64,000 nt of DNA from Clytia hemisphaerica (Eukaryota; Cnidaria; Hydrozoa; Leptothecata; Clytiidae): assembly GCA_902728285.1 (NCBI GenBank), contig CACVBU010000818.1:310001-374000 (forward strand), in the 5' to 3' direction. Shown in pieces: positions 23,501 through 34,118 of this stretch. Numbering within the stretch: the stretch's first letter is position 1; every line of letters begins with the position of its first letter. The translations under genes were made by a program, and so were the position numbers. Under the pieces are notes generated by a model. The model did no database searches. It had not been told where the DNA came from and saw nothing but the letters and a program-made list of their open reading frames with translations.

Positions 23501-25305
23501 AAAAGTCCAATTGCTTTAGCCGAAGGGGGGAAGTTTTAAAGAAAGTTTTCAAATTTTCATTTTAATAGGAAAGGATTGTCACATATATTTCGAAAGGGAA
23601 TTTTACAACATTTCTTATCTGTAGGAATTTTCAAGAGATATTTTAGTGGGATTGGAATAGCAATCAACTAGTACAACTTTTAAAGTGCGGGAGGCTGAAG
23701 GCTCAAAATGAGAAAAAATTTGCTAGGAATTTGAGAAAAAATCTCATATGCTAAAAAGTAAGGAGGCTGAAGTCTCTCCAGTCTCCCCGCTTCCACCGGA
23801 CCTGAATAGGGTTTAGAAACTTAACTAAACTAAATATTTGAAACTCTTCTGTTTTCCAATATAAAACACACGAGGCCATAATTTTTTGGCATAGAATATA
23901 ACAGGTAAAAAGCTCCTTTACTAGTTAATCATTTCTGTGAACCGCATTTAATCTTAATTATAATTTTGCTAATTATCGTTAAGTGTAGTGAATGAGATTT
24001 TTATTACTTGACTTATGTAAGAAAATGGATCATAAACTTAACCACTTGCTGTGATCCCAAAATTACCGCTAATTTTATTACAACTTTTTGGAGCTTCAAA
24101 ATTTGATAGTAATTAAGTTTTAACAAAGCTTTATTTATGGGTACATTAGTCATTGGTTTTGTATAAAAAAAGCATTGTAATATTTTGATCGGCATAATTT
24201 TTCTAGCGTTTAAAGGATTTCTTGTTGATATTATCCAAAAGTCCAATATTGTAGTCTTAAGCAATGAAGTATAAGCCCGAAAGGCTAGAACTGAATTTCC
24301 TTGGTAGGATTTGAAGCCTACCTGCATGGTTTTTACACAAATGACAGATTGAAGCTAAAATCTTTACCTAAATTTCGAAAAAGAAGTCACTTGAAAATAA
24401 AGGAATCGCTATATTCAATCCGTCCTCAAAAATGCATCGTATATTAAAAGGTTTCACTTTTTCTTGTCTGAGATAGGTTGAAGATTCTCCATTCTAGCTC
24501 TTCGGGCTTTTACTTCATTGGTCTTAAGTTAAGTCCTCGAAGGTAGAGGTTTTTCTACAGTAATTCATCTTAAATGAAAAATTATTTTACGATTTTACTT
24601 AATAGCTAATACAAGACAACAGCTAATTAATGAGGACAAGATAATTGTTATATACTAATGAGTTGTCCTCCCCTAATTACAACCCTCTTCCCACATATTA
24701 AATTGGGTGTGCCTTGAAGAAGTTATGCGTGTCTAATGAAACAAAACATTTCCATTGGTTTGCTTATAATATAAACCTTGATAGCGAAAAACGGGTCAAC
24801 TTTGGAACATTCTTAAAATTACTTTCCCAATTAACGCAATGAACCTATTCATTGTCCTTTCATCATCAACAGATGAAGAGCTCTTGGCTAATCTAAATCT
24901 GTGATTGTTTTCCAGATTGAAGAAATAGAAATTCTGCTAGAGACAAATGATCAAAACATGAGACTTATTAAAGTGCAAAGAGGACCTTCTCCGCTATCTA
25001 GGAAATGGAACAAACTCCAGAAAAAATTAAACTCAATGAACAGAGCGAAATTGACCAACAATCTCGTACCCCAGAGTCATTTACACCATGCGTCTGAAGG
25101 ACGAGATATAATTCCTTTCGCTTCAGAATCAGAAAAAAAGTGAACGGTGTGGGACTGAGCTTTGAGTTTGATTGACCAAATAATTATTTTTTACATATTG
25201 TTAACTATTACCTTGTTTTCGGGTCAAACTGTCACCATTATTCTGCGCATGAGTGAAAATCCCAAGAAAACCAATGACCAATAAAATCACAGCTGAATAC
25301 TTCAT
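17529..25305 (-). CDS. Single-pass receptor-like protein with a tyrosine-rich cytoplasmic tail (3 exons)
   Basis: Joined here from exons 25305-25212, 19628-19458 and 19024-17529, all GT-AG and all phase 1 junctions, giving 586 aa. Exon 1 is a signal peptide (MKYSAVILLVIGFLGIFTHA). Exon 2 supplies a short Ser/Thr-rich ectodomain with two Cys and a TM helix at about residues 59-83 (IILISAGGLSIFIICLVIMI), followed by KDKDK as stop-transfer. Exon 3 is a ~500 aa disordered tail: a Gln run, Ser/Asn-rich parts, then about 33 Tyr in the last 311 residues, mostly as NEY, TEY, NDY, GDY or EPY. It includes two copies of a ~29-residue repeat containing NDYSRQ and GDYQPRVNE. Acidic-Tyr motifs suggest tyrosine phosphorylation and SH2-type docking, but this is inference. 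No named family is recognised. Extra phase-1 exons in the 5.6 kb intron cannot be excluded. Confidence 0.75.
20451..20997. repeat. 265-bp tandem duplication (two copies plus a 17-bp third start)
   Basis: ACAATGTATAGCAATGTGCCC recurs at 20451, 20716 and 20981, exactly 265 bases apart. The two full units differ at only a few positions (for example CGCGCAGATC against CGCACAGATC). The open frame entering at 20224 runs through copy 1 but shifts frame in copy 2 because 265 is not a multiple of 3, so it is not treated as a gene. It lies in intron 1 of the receptor-like gene. Confidence 0.85.
21752..22816 (+). repeat. 96-bp satellite built from a pogo-like element end
   Basis: The segment opens TA|CAGTAGAATCTCATAACTCG, which looks like a pogo/Tigger-type terminus. 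It is followed by ten occurrences of TTCGAGTTATAAAGACTTGACTGTA, the matching inverted end. GACTTGACTG starts at 21909, 22005, 22096, 22193, 22289, 22385, 22481, 22573, 22669 and 22765, so the period is 96 with units of 91, 92 or 97. Units are nearly identical. Because 96 is a multiple of three, long repetitive open frames appear, but the short units break them. Confidence 0.85.
22828..24253. other. Intronic non-coding DNA, nothing recognised
   Basis: This is part of intron 1 of the receptor-like gene (minus strand). It is AT-rich with short frames only. No inverted repeat with convincing ends was seen. Confidence 0.4.
24262..24520. mobile_element. hAT-type MITE with 8-bp target duplication GTCTTAAG
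   Basis: The element starts CAATGAAGTATAAGCCCG and ends CGGGCTTTTACTTCATTG. It is flanked by perfect 8-base repeats GTCTTAAG at 24254-24261 and 24521-24528. An 8-bp duplication and the CAATG start are typical of hAT transposons. It is 259 bp with no coding. Relatives lie at 61657-61908 and, eroded, 53410-53700. Confidence 0.9.
24916..25143 (+). CDS. Possible orphan terminal exon (unknown product)
   Basis: A TTGTTTTCCAG acceptor precedes 75 codons ending in TGA. They begin IEEIEILLETNDQNMRLIK and include a basic stretch (SRKWNKLQKKLN) and a Ser/Glu/Lys end. The amino-acid makeup looks coding, but no partner exon was found upstream on this strand and it overlaps the intron of the minus-strand receptor gene. 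It could equally be chance. Confidence 0.25.
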   Translation: MEEIEILLETNDQNMRLIKVQRGPSPLSRKWNKLQKKLNSMNRAKLTNNLVPQSHLHHASEGRDIIPFASESEKK

Positions 25306-26284
25306 TACCTCAAATATAAAAAAATCTTACACAAAAAAACTCAAACTGTGTAAGTCATAAGCGATCAGTCATCAAAATGTTACTAAAAACAGAATCCGTC
25401 CGTGCAACTATAATAAAAAGCGAGTGACCTTTTTTTGCAGGAGTAAATCTTCTTTTATAAGGTTTTGTAGAGAGGTTTTATCACTTCTTAATGAAAAGAT
25501 GCCGTTGAAACAAAGAGGAACAATGGAGAACAATAGAAATACTAATTACAACATTCGACGACAATGTAGCATTTTTAATGACGTCTTTAAAAAAGACATA
25601 AGTCACGGCATGATGCGGTTTTCTTCTCTCTTTTATTCATTTTTTGTCACAAAATTTTCTCTCTTCATCTACAAAATTCTACACTTTTTCAACGCCTGCG
25701 AGTAAACAAAGCTAGACAGGAAACCTGTGTTTTAGCATCGTTTCTTTATGCTTTCCTGTGACAATACTCCACCGTGCTTTAATGTTACTACAATTGCCTC
25801 TCCCTCATTCGATCTCCAAGAGATTAAGACTTTTCTTCGAAAAATAGAAGAAAGTATGGATTATAAGAGAGCAGACCAATGTCAGAGACAACGGAAACCG
25901 AAGAGCCACCACGATTTGAATCTTGGAAGTTCTTTCAATCCAGAATAACATAACATTTCCGATAAACATACGAACATAATAAGGTTGATAGTGTGCTAAA
26001 ATACCTGACAAAATACGACAACAAACCTAAAGACGAAAAAAAGAAAAATATTGAAAGGGTTGACCAGTATAGGACAACGGGTCCTCGCAAATTCGAAGTT
26101 CTTTTGCAGCTGTGGAGACCAATGTCAGAGTTCGAATCAAAAAAGATTCGAATTATAGATGTTTCAAATATGAGAGAGTTGGCTGTATTCAAAACCCAGG
26201 GCGGAGGACACATCGGCAAAAAGGAGTACGGGATGTGCCGCTGGTCAGGGTAGCTTTTTTCACGCCCACTACTAGTCCCAGGTA
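25306..26284. other. Probable upstream region of the receptor gene; short unsupported frames
   Basis: The region directly before the minus-strand start at 25305 should contain its promoter, but no TATA-like element stands out. Plus-strand frames at 25748-25948 and 25993-26253 (KDEKKKNIERVDQ) look mildly coding but have no splice partners or homology that I recognise. Confidence 0.3.
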
Positions 26285-26289
26285 GGGTC

Positions 26290-26386
26290 TGTTAACATTG
26301 TTCTTCTAGTCGAACAATTAAATAAAGAAGTGATCCTGTTGGTTGATGTCCAACTATTGTGAATGGTGAGTAACAACCAATTTACA
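26290..26386 (+). repeat. 5' LTR of the copia element
   Basis: This 97 bp repeat differs from the 3' LTR at only two positions (both C/T or G/A changes). It contains AATTAAATAAAG, a possible poly(A) signal region. Confidence 0.9.
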
Positions 26387-26387
26387 A

Positions 26388-26395
26388 GGTAGCAG
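26388..26395 (+). other. Primer binding site candidate
   Basis: GGTAGCAG two bases after the LTR matches the reverse complement of the 3' end expected for a metazoan initiator tRNA-Met. Confidence 0.5.
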
Positions 26396-26505
26396 CATTC
26401 GGCGGTTTTGCAGTAAAGATATTATTGGTCGGTTACTAAAGTGTGATAAAGTTTATGAACTTTGGTTGTTATAAAAGTAAAAACTAAAGTGGTTAATTGT
26501 TGAAA

Positions 26506-29500
26506 ATGGCAGGTGTTGTTTCGATAGGGCAAAAGTATGGATTGCCCCTTTTCTCCGAAGATGGAGACTTTGAACATTGGTTACATGAAATTGAAATGTG
26601 GCAGTTAGTAACCGATTTAGCTAAAACAAAACAAGGGACCTGTGTTGTACCTCAGTTTATCCCCGAAGGTTCGCCAAGCATGTGCAACATTAACGAAAGA
26701 ACAGCTAAACGTCGAAGAGGGTACTAGCTTATCAATTGTTGAAAAATGCTTATTTACCAAAAAGTAAACGTGATTGAGCCAGAGCCACTATTACAGAACT
26801 GAAGTATGATGACATGAAACGGCAGATTAAAGCTATTTATGATTCGTGTACGACTGATGATAAAACAACTGAAGATATATCAGATATTTTAGTTGAAAAT
26901 GAACAAGCATATTATTCTCGTAACAATTATTCTGCTAATCGAGGACGAAATTTTCGAGGTAGTCGATATCGTGGACGTGGAGGAGCTAACTATCGAGGAT
27001 CCCGTCGAAGAGGACAGTCGCACTCCTCAAGCACGGTCATCAACTCGTCATAGAAACTGTCCAGATGAAAATGGGAACCCTACTCGTTGTAAAATTTGTG
27101 GTTCAATCTATCATTACTACCGTGACTGTCCGGATGCAGATAAAAAGGACTTACCATTACAACATTTGAAAATCCACTTATTTACGCAAGAAAGTGGAGT
27201 CGAGTTATGTTATCTTGAGCAGATGGTATCAGAAACATTGAGTTGTGCAGTTATTGATCCAGGGTGCCCTTCAAATGTATGCGGAAAGAATTGGTTAAAC
27301 TGCTATCTCGATTCGTTACCAAATCGCGAAGATGTAACATATACAAAAAGTAAGAAGTCGTATCAATTCGGTCCTAGTCAAGTTTATCAATCATTGAAGA
27401 AAGTAAACATTCCCATTAACATCGGTGGAAAACTAGGGCATATCCTTACAGATGTAGTCGACTGTGAGGTACCTCTCTTACTTTCAAAGCATAGTATAAA
27501 GGAAGCCGGTGGACAACTTGATTTTGTTAAAGACACAATAACTCTTTTCGGTACAGAGATAAAACTTCAACACACTTCAAGCGGACATTATTGTATTCCT
27601 ATTTCGCCAAAGCAGATTCTTGTCAATAGTAATATCGCACCTGAAGCACCAATTGAGTTATATCTTACAATAAATGATTTAAACACAAAGTCGAAAGAGG
27701 AGAAAAAGTCTATTGCTTTTAAGCTACATAAACAGTTTGGACATCCTGTTGATTCCACAAAACTGAAAACTATTGTAAAAGATGTAGAAATCAAAGATCA
27801 CGAGTTATTGGGACTTATCGATCAAGTTACAGAGGAATGTGACGTTTGTAACCGTTACCAAAAAGCCAGAGCCAGACCTGTCGTATCGTTATCGCTTTCC
27901 AAAGAATTTAATGGTTGCCTTGCAATGGATTTAAAGTTCATCACCATTAACGATAAAAAGTGCATTGTTTTTCATATGATCGATTTATTTACTCGCTACT
28001 CTGCGGCGTCCGTCGTCAAATCTAAACACAAGGAGGTGATAGTTGACGAAATCTTGAAACACTGGGTTGCTATTTTCGGTTCACCACAATCAATCTTTGC
28101 TGAGGAGAGTTTAACAATGAACTGCTTTGTGACGTAGCAGAACTTTTAGATGTATCGATAGCTTCAACAGCTGCTGAATCACCATGGTCAAATGGGGTAG
28201 TCGAGAGACATAATGCCACTCTAGGAAACATGATCCACAAAATTGTTGCTGATACTCAGTGCTCCATACAGAATGCACTTGTTTGGGCTGTAAGTGTGAA
28301 AAATGCTTTGTCTAACAACTTGGGATACAGTCCTAATCAACTAGTCTTTGGCCGTAACCCAAATCTTCCGTCCACGTTAACATCTCAGTTACCAGCCCTT
28401 CGAACGAAAACGTCAAGTGAACTTGTTGCATGCTCTTCACTCTGCTAGAAGAGCATTTATCCAAGCTGAATCCAGTAAAAGAATCAAAACAGCGTTATCA
28501 CGTCAAACACGAACAACAACGAGCAAAGAGTTTAATAATGGAGATACAGTCTATTACAAACGAAATATAGACAAGGACCGGCATGGTGCAGGTACCATTA
28601 TCGGAATTGACGTAAAAGTTGTTGTTGTGCGTCACGGAGGAAGTGTTCTACGAGTAAGTCCATGCCATTTGACCAAAGCAAATAAGGAAAAGTCGGGATC
28701 ATTGTAAAAATGAAGAAGATTACCTTTCTTCAGGGTGCGGTGGTCTTCACCAATTGTTAGTTCTCGTCACGATCAGTATCATCAGTTATTGTCAGTAAGT
28801 CTTAACACGAATTAACACAACAGGTAAATGTACAGTTCATTCATTCACATAAATTAAAGCTCCTCCACAGCTGTTATTATTTGTTATCAATTATTATTAT
28901 GTTTGTAACGAAACAATGAATGATTAACAATCATTACCAAAGGAGATACTTATCGTACCAGATGAAGATGAACAACCACAAGTACCCATTCCAGAGCTAT
29001 TAGACATCGATATTGTTAGTAATGAAACAGTTATGATTCCAGTTGAAAACCCGATCGCAGAACCTAAGCTTACTAAACCTGACAAAAAGATACCAGAGAT
29101 CCAAACAGCTGAAACAACGCATCCGGTGGGAGATAAGAAAAAGACTGATTGTAGAAATAAAAGTAACTCTCAACAAATTCAGCTTCCTCTTATTGGACAA
29201 CAAATTTTGTTCATTGACCCAGATACCAATAAGGAAGAAAAATTTATCGCTGTTAATCGTGCTGGAAAAGCTAATGGCAAGAATAAATATTGGTTTAATG
29301 TTAAAAATTTAGTGTCGGGTGTTATTAAGTGCGTTGATTTTGAAAAATATTCAATGGCAACCAGTTGAAGAAGAAGTCCTTTACAGTTCCAGTAACAACC
29401 CTCAAGTATTAGCAGCTAAACAAAAGGAACTCGAGAAATGGACCGTGTACAATGTCTATGAAGAGGTTGACAATGAAGGTCAAGAGACAGTATCGACCAG

Positions 29501-30771
29501 ATGGGTTATTACCAAGAAATCTGACAAGGACACCAACACCGTGAAAGCAAGGTTAGTCGCTCGTGGTTTTGAGAAAATCAATACTGAAGTTCGTACTGAT
29601 TCCCTGTAAGGAAAACCTTCGTCTCGTATCAACAATTGCCGTTAGCAATTCATGGAAAATACACTCTATGGACATTAAGGCTGCTTTTCTGCAAGGGTGT
29701 TTAATTAATCGCGAAGTATTCATTCAACCGCCAACGGTTTAAATGATGCCCCTCGCTCGTGGTATCTTAAAGCTACTGAGGAACTAGTTAAAGCTGGTGC
29801 CAGAAGAAGCAAATATGACCAAGCGTTATTCTTTTGGAGAAACAAAGGAAAGCTTCAAGGTGTTTTATGTTGTCACGTTGACGATTTCTTCTATGCTGGA
29901 ACACGCCTGTTCCATGAGAAAATTGTATCACATGTACAGAAATCATTTGATTTAAGCAAAGAATCGTTTTCAACTTTCCAGTACCTAGGACTGGACATCA
30001 ACCAGACAGGAGAGTTTGTAGCAATGCATCAAAATGACTACATTAAGACACTTCAACCTATTGAATTGAAAGATACATCAAAACGTAATCTTACTCAAGA
30101 GGAAAAGTTACAACTGAAAGCTTTAATTTGACAAATACAATGGGTGTCAAAACAAACACGCCCTGATTTAGCTTTTGCGTCGTGTGATTTAAGTAATCGT
30201 GTTAAAGATGGTACAACAGATGACATACGGCTAGCGAACAAGTATCTTCGAAAGCTTCAAAATTCAACTGCTCAGATCCACTTACCTAATATTGGTGATG
30301 TTAAAAAGTCAACGTTGTATGCTTATAGTGACGCATCACACGCCAATCTTCCAGGATTTAAGTCTCAAGGAGGTTTCATTATCCTGATTAAAGGTGAAAA
30401 TGGAAATTCTGCGTGTTGTGAAAAGTCCACTTGCTGCTGAGACTCTTGCACTACAGGAAGCAGTAGAACACGTATCATTAATTAAAGCACTACTCTGTGA
30501 GATTTATGATTCAGAACGATCAACATTTCCGACTGTTTGTATAACAGACAGTAAATCATTGAGAGACACTGTTCACACATCTACAGTTGTTGAAGATAAA
30601 GGTCTTATGATTGACCTTTGCTGTTTACAAGGAATGATTCCAGGCAAACTCATTACGATTAAATGGGTTCCTGCCTCAAAACAACTGGCAGATTGCTTAA
30701 CAAAATCTACAGCATCTGCTTCCTTATTGATGAAGGTTTTGGCTGGTGAAGCTGGCCTTCCAAGTCAATAA
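26506..30771 (+). pseudogene. Broken gag-pol of the copia element
   Basis: Gag begins at the ATG at 26506 with a copia-type segment (LPLFSEDGDFEHWLHEIEMW) and soon loses frame. A zinc knuckle CKICGSIYHYYRDC (CX2CX4HX4C) lies at 27088-27129. The protease active-site triplet reads DPG instead of D(S/T)G at about 27256. The integrase has its His/Cys zinc region (GHP...CDVC) and the first catalytic Asp (AMDLKF), but the frame breaks near 28100 where the second Asp should be. Reverse transcriptase segments (KARLVARGF at about 29545; VDD at about 29880) and RNase H (YSDASHA at about 30323; LADCLTK at about 30690) are separated by stops and shifts. The element cannot make a functional polyprotein. 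Confidence 0.9.
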
Positions 30772-30980
30772 GAAAACCCGCCAAATGTACATAGTGTAAA
30801 TATTGTTGGTATTGAACATTAAACTTCTGTTTACATTATGTTATTGCTGCAGAAACACTTTTGAGATTGATTTGGTCTCAGATTCAAGGCACACACACTT
30901 ATGTTTCGTTACAACACTATGTACAACACTGGATCACACATGTGTCAATCAATACATACAAGATTCGTCCGGCCGGAAGC

Positions 30981-31077
30981 TGTTAACATTGTTCTTCTAG
31001 TCGAATAATTAAATAAAGAAGTGATCCTGTTGGTTGATGTCCAACTATTGTGAATGGTGAATAACAACCAATTTACA
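30981..31077 (+). repeat. 3' LTR of the copia element
   Basis: It is the same length as the 5' LTR and differs from it at two positions. No clear polypurine tract precedes it; the upstream bases are GGCCGGAAGC. Confidence 0.9.
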
Positions 31078-31082
31078 GGGTC

Positions 31083-32957
31083 GGTAAAAGACCAAAAATA
31101 GAAAAATCAGTCTATCGTAGGGTACCTTTATTAGAGAAAAATTTTGCGAAAACGGTAGAACATCATTTGCAACTTTGAAAATTTTGGTCTGGGCCCCTTG
31201 GTTTCGTTTAACTTCGAATAATACAGTATGTGGGAAGCAAACAGTACAGTCCATTGTTGGCCATTATTGCTCGGTGAAAATAAGAACATCTTAAAACAGT
31301 GCCGTAGGAAGCATTTTGATATTAGGGGCATTAGTTCAGTGACACCGTGATGACCAACCATGGTTTTCCCCGAGGAGGGATTTTGAAATCTAGAGCTCTA
31401 AATTGGCTAAAAACACACTCAAAAAGTTAAAATAATTCGAATAAAGGCAAAATTTAAAGAATAAAATCACTCTTAAAAAATTCATTGGGGGGGGGCTAAG
31501 CACCCCCTAGCTATGGCACTGTAATGTAAAAACTATCTAGGCTCTTAAAACTTAAAATTTTTGGATGTTCTTATAAAAAAATGTATATTATGCTAAGGGT
31601 ATGCTAATCGAAGTAGTTGAGAGTACGTAAGGCAAGCGTCAGCTTCAGCGTAACAGAAAGCAGCCAACAAGCCCATTTCCCCGAAATAAATGTTTCCCTT
31701 TTCCAGGAGAGAGCTTTTTTTTTGAAAAATGGGGAGACAGATCCGATTTTTTGGGAAAGACCTTTTCCTTAATACTCCCTCTCTCCCCGCTCCAGCTGAT
31801 CCAGAGAGAAACCAATGTTAATTGCATTGGAAACAAATTGACCTTTCTGGGGAAAACATCAATCACAAAAAGCAAGGGAAACAGATGAAAATTTCCAAGA
31901 GAGAGAAATAGATATCCCATTTCTTATAAGCTTGGGAGCACAGATCAAATTTTTAATTCAGAAAATTGTGGAAACTGAACAAATTTGCTAGGGAAGATAA
32001 AGATACTTTGAGATTAAAAATTTAGGTCCATTGGACCGAAACTTTGACTTTTATTTTGTCGTTCTTTATAATATTTGTCGTTCTTTTTGTCTAATTTTTT
32101 CTGAAATTAGCCGTAGATGTGTACCAAACCCCAGGGGGTGTACTACGGTTGACGGGGGGGGGGGTGCCGCCCGACTTTCGACCCTCGGGCCCTTATCGGG
32201 ACTAAAAAGGAAAAAGCAAAGGAAAATTTTGTGAATTTTACGACCCTTTCCGGGATAAATTTGACCAATTTTGACCAAATCTCTATCTTTCTAGGGGTAA
32301 AAAGTTGAAATTTTTCTATTTCTCCTACCCTTACAATCAGTGACAAAATAGAAATTGACATCCTCGCTCGAACTTCAATTTTCGAAAAATTGTAAATTAG
32401 CCAAAAGTGCCAATATATATGGCACTGATTGTAGTGCAGTGGGACTGAAATTTGATTTTCTGATTTTTCCAACCCTTAGCTAGTGGGACTTTGGAAATAC
32501 AAAAAAGGTACCCTTAAGGGCGTCACATACCTACCGTGCCCGTACATTTGCCTAAGTACCCCAAAGAGATAGAAATTGACAAACTTATCTCCGGGCTTAC
32601 CAAAATTACCCGGAGTTTCATAACTTTTCCGGCCGTTTTATTACGCCACTTTCGTGTTCGAAATTTCTTGCACATGTTTCATCAGCAACAAGCTTATTAT
32701 GTACAGGTGGAAAGGGTAAATATAGTGACCGAGGTCTTTGCTGATTTCGAAAGTGGAAGTGTCTTCATTTTGTACTGTACATAACTTTATGTTATTGAGT
32801 GGGAAGTAAAAGGTCGACACGTCAAGCCCAGAAATAAACAAACTTGTTTACATTATAATAAAAACAGAAGCGAATCCTACACTAAAGCTAGACCATTTAA
32901 CAAATTTTGTAATCGCAGAAACACTTTATTTATTTGAATTATTTATTTATTTTGGGT
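31083..32957. other. Intergenic DNA between the copia element and candidate AsnRS exon 1
   Basis: No supported gene. It holds a G-run (about 32154), a GTTCTTATAAAAAA remnant of the ATAAGAAC MITE family near 31570, and AT-rich filler. The last few hundred bases may include a promoter for the exon at 32958. Confidence 0.4.
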
Positions 32958-33006
32958 ATGAGCACAGAAGAAGTCACAGAAAAGGCAAAGAATATGAGTG
33001 TTTCAG
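32958..33006 (+). CDS. Candidate first exon of cytosolic asparaginyl-tRNA synthetase
   Basis: ATG begins 16 codons (MSTEEVTEKAKNMSVS) and one further base before a GT donor at 33007. The phase fits the AsnRS common exon at 42742 (G + AC gives Asp, then Met-Ala-Pro). Short acidic/amphipathic N-terminal leaders of this style occur on cytosolic animal AsnRS. The implied intron is 9.7 kb and full of transposons. The assignment rests on phase and style only. Confidence 0.45.
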
Positions 33007-33157
33007 GTATAATTAAACTTTTTTATTTTTCTTTCTTAACTCTAGTTCTATTTTTCATAAAATATTCATACTTACGAATTGTCCAGGGTCAAATAAAGAA
33101 ACTTTTTTTCACCATAGAAGACCGTTTTGCTTTTCATCCAGGCAGTTAGTCCAGACC

Positions 33158-33350
33158 CGATCAATCGAACTTGTCAAACCAATCGAACCCATCAAACTAA
33201 TCGAACTTCATCGAACGATTAAAGTTCGATTAAAATCGAACACTCACAATTTTACCGGAAATTGGAGTTCGATTAGTTTGGTAAGTTGCCTCAGTTCGAT
33301 TAGTTCGGTAGGTTAAGCTACAGATTAGTTTGATTAGTTCGTTATTCCAA
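33158..33350. repeat. Fold-back cluster of ATCGAACT words
   Basis: Several (C)AATCGAAC copies in the left half face GTTCGATTAG copies in the right half, so the segment can fold on itself. Boundaries are vague. Confidence 0.5.
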
Positions 33351-33359
33351 TGCTTAATT

Positions 33360-34118
33360 ACCTCATTTTGCATAACTTATCGCCACTTCTTTGACCTTTT
33401 GTAAAGCTGCCATCTTGCCGAGTCCTGGATATTTTGCTCTCTTGGATATTTAGTTTACCGACCCGAATATTTAGTCTGCACGACTGCCCACCCGCGCCGC
33501 TCGAGCGAACTTTTAAAACGCGCGGTAATATTGACGCCGGGCTGGGTGTGCCCGATAGCGTTGCTGACGCGATGTTAGCACTGGTTTCGGAAAAATGTTC
33601 AATTCCGATATCGGGAGTAGCTTTCCCGGTTTTACAATCCGATTTTTACTTTAAAATCGGACTTTTAGTCTTTAAGTCACATATATATATAGAGCAAAAG
33701 AATATAGCAAAAGAACAAAGGTATTACCAATAGCCACCCACCATTTCACAAGCATGGGGAATCCCGATTTTACAGAAATGGGAATCCTCGATCGAATAAA
33801 GCATCTTCTGAAAATTTCATTCTTCCCCATAAATGTGAAAATGAAAAACAAAGAAGCTTTCTTTTCTGATGGTCTTTTAAATCTGCCATGAAGTGTTATA
33901 AAATTCCTTATAAAAAGACACATTTTTCTACGAAGAGGCTTCAAAAAAATGACGTAGAAAAAAGTTTTAAAAAGTATGTCATTTTATCTTAACAATTTTG
34001 TAATACTATACGTCACCACAACCACGGAGCGCTGACTTTTAGTTTTATGACTTGTTTTCACTCTTTGTTTCCGTAATAAAAAGAAATTCGTTATTGTGAA
34101 CTTTGAACATGCTTTAAA
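33360..34118. other. Intronic or intergenic DNA with one GC-rich patch
   Basis: 33470-33630 is much richer in CpG than its surroundings (GCCGGGCTGGGTGTGCCCG) and has an open frame of 99 codons from 33434. Coding is not supported, and it could be a regulatory patch or a decayed element. Confidence 0.3.

Larger units (their letters stand above)
26290..31077 (+). mobile_element. Ty1/copia retrotransposon, GalEa-like, complete but inactivated
   Basis: It is bounded by 97-bp direct LTRs beginning TGTTAAC and ending TTTACA, flanked by the 5-bp target duplication GGGTC (26285-26289 and 31078-31082). GGTAGCAG directly after the 5' LTR fits priming by initiator tRNA-Met. The internal order is gag, zinc knuckle, protease, integrase, reverse transcriptase and RNase H, which is the copia arrangement. 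It is about 4.8 kb. Confidence 0.92.

Noticed and set aside
33434-33733. 99-codon frame in a GC-rich patch
   Set aside because: No recognisable residues, no splice sites and no partner exon. Kept only as a GC-rich patch.
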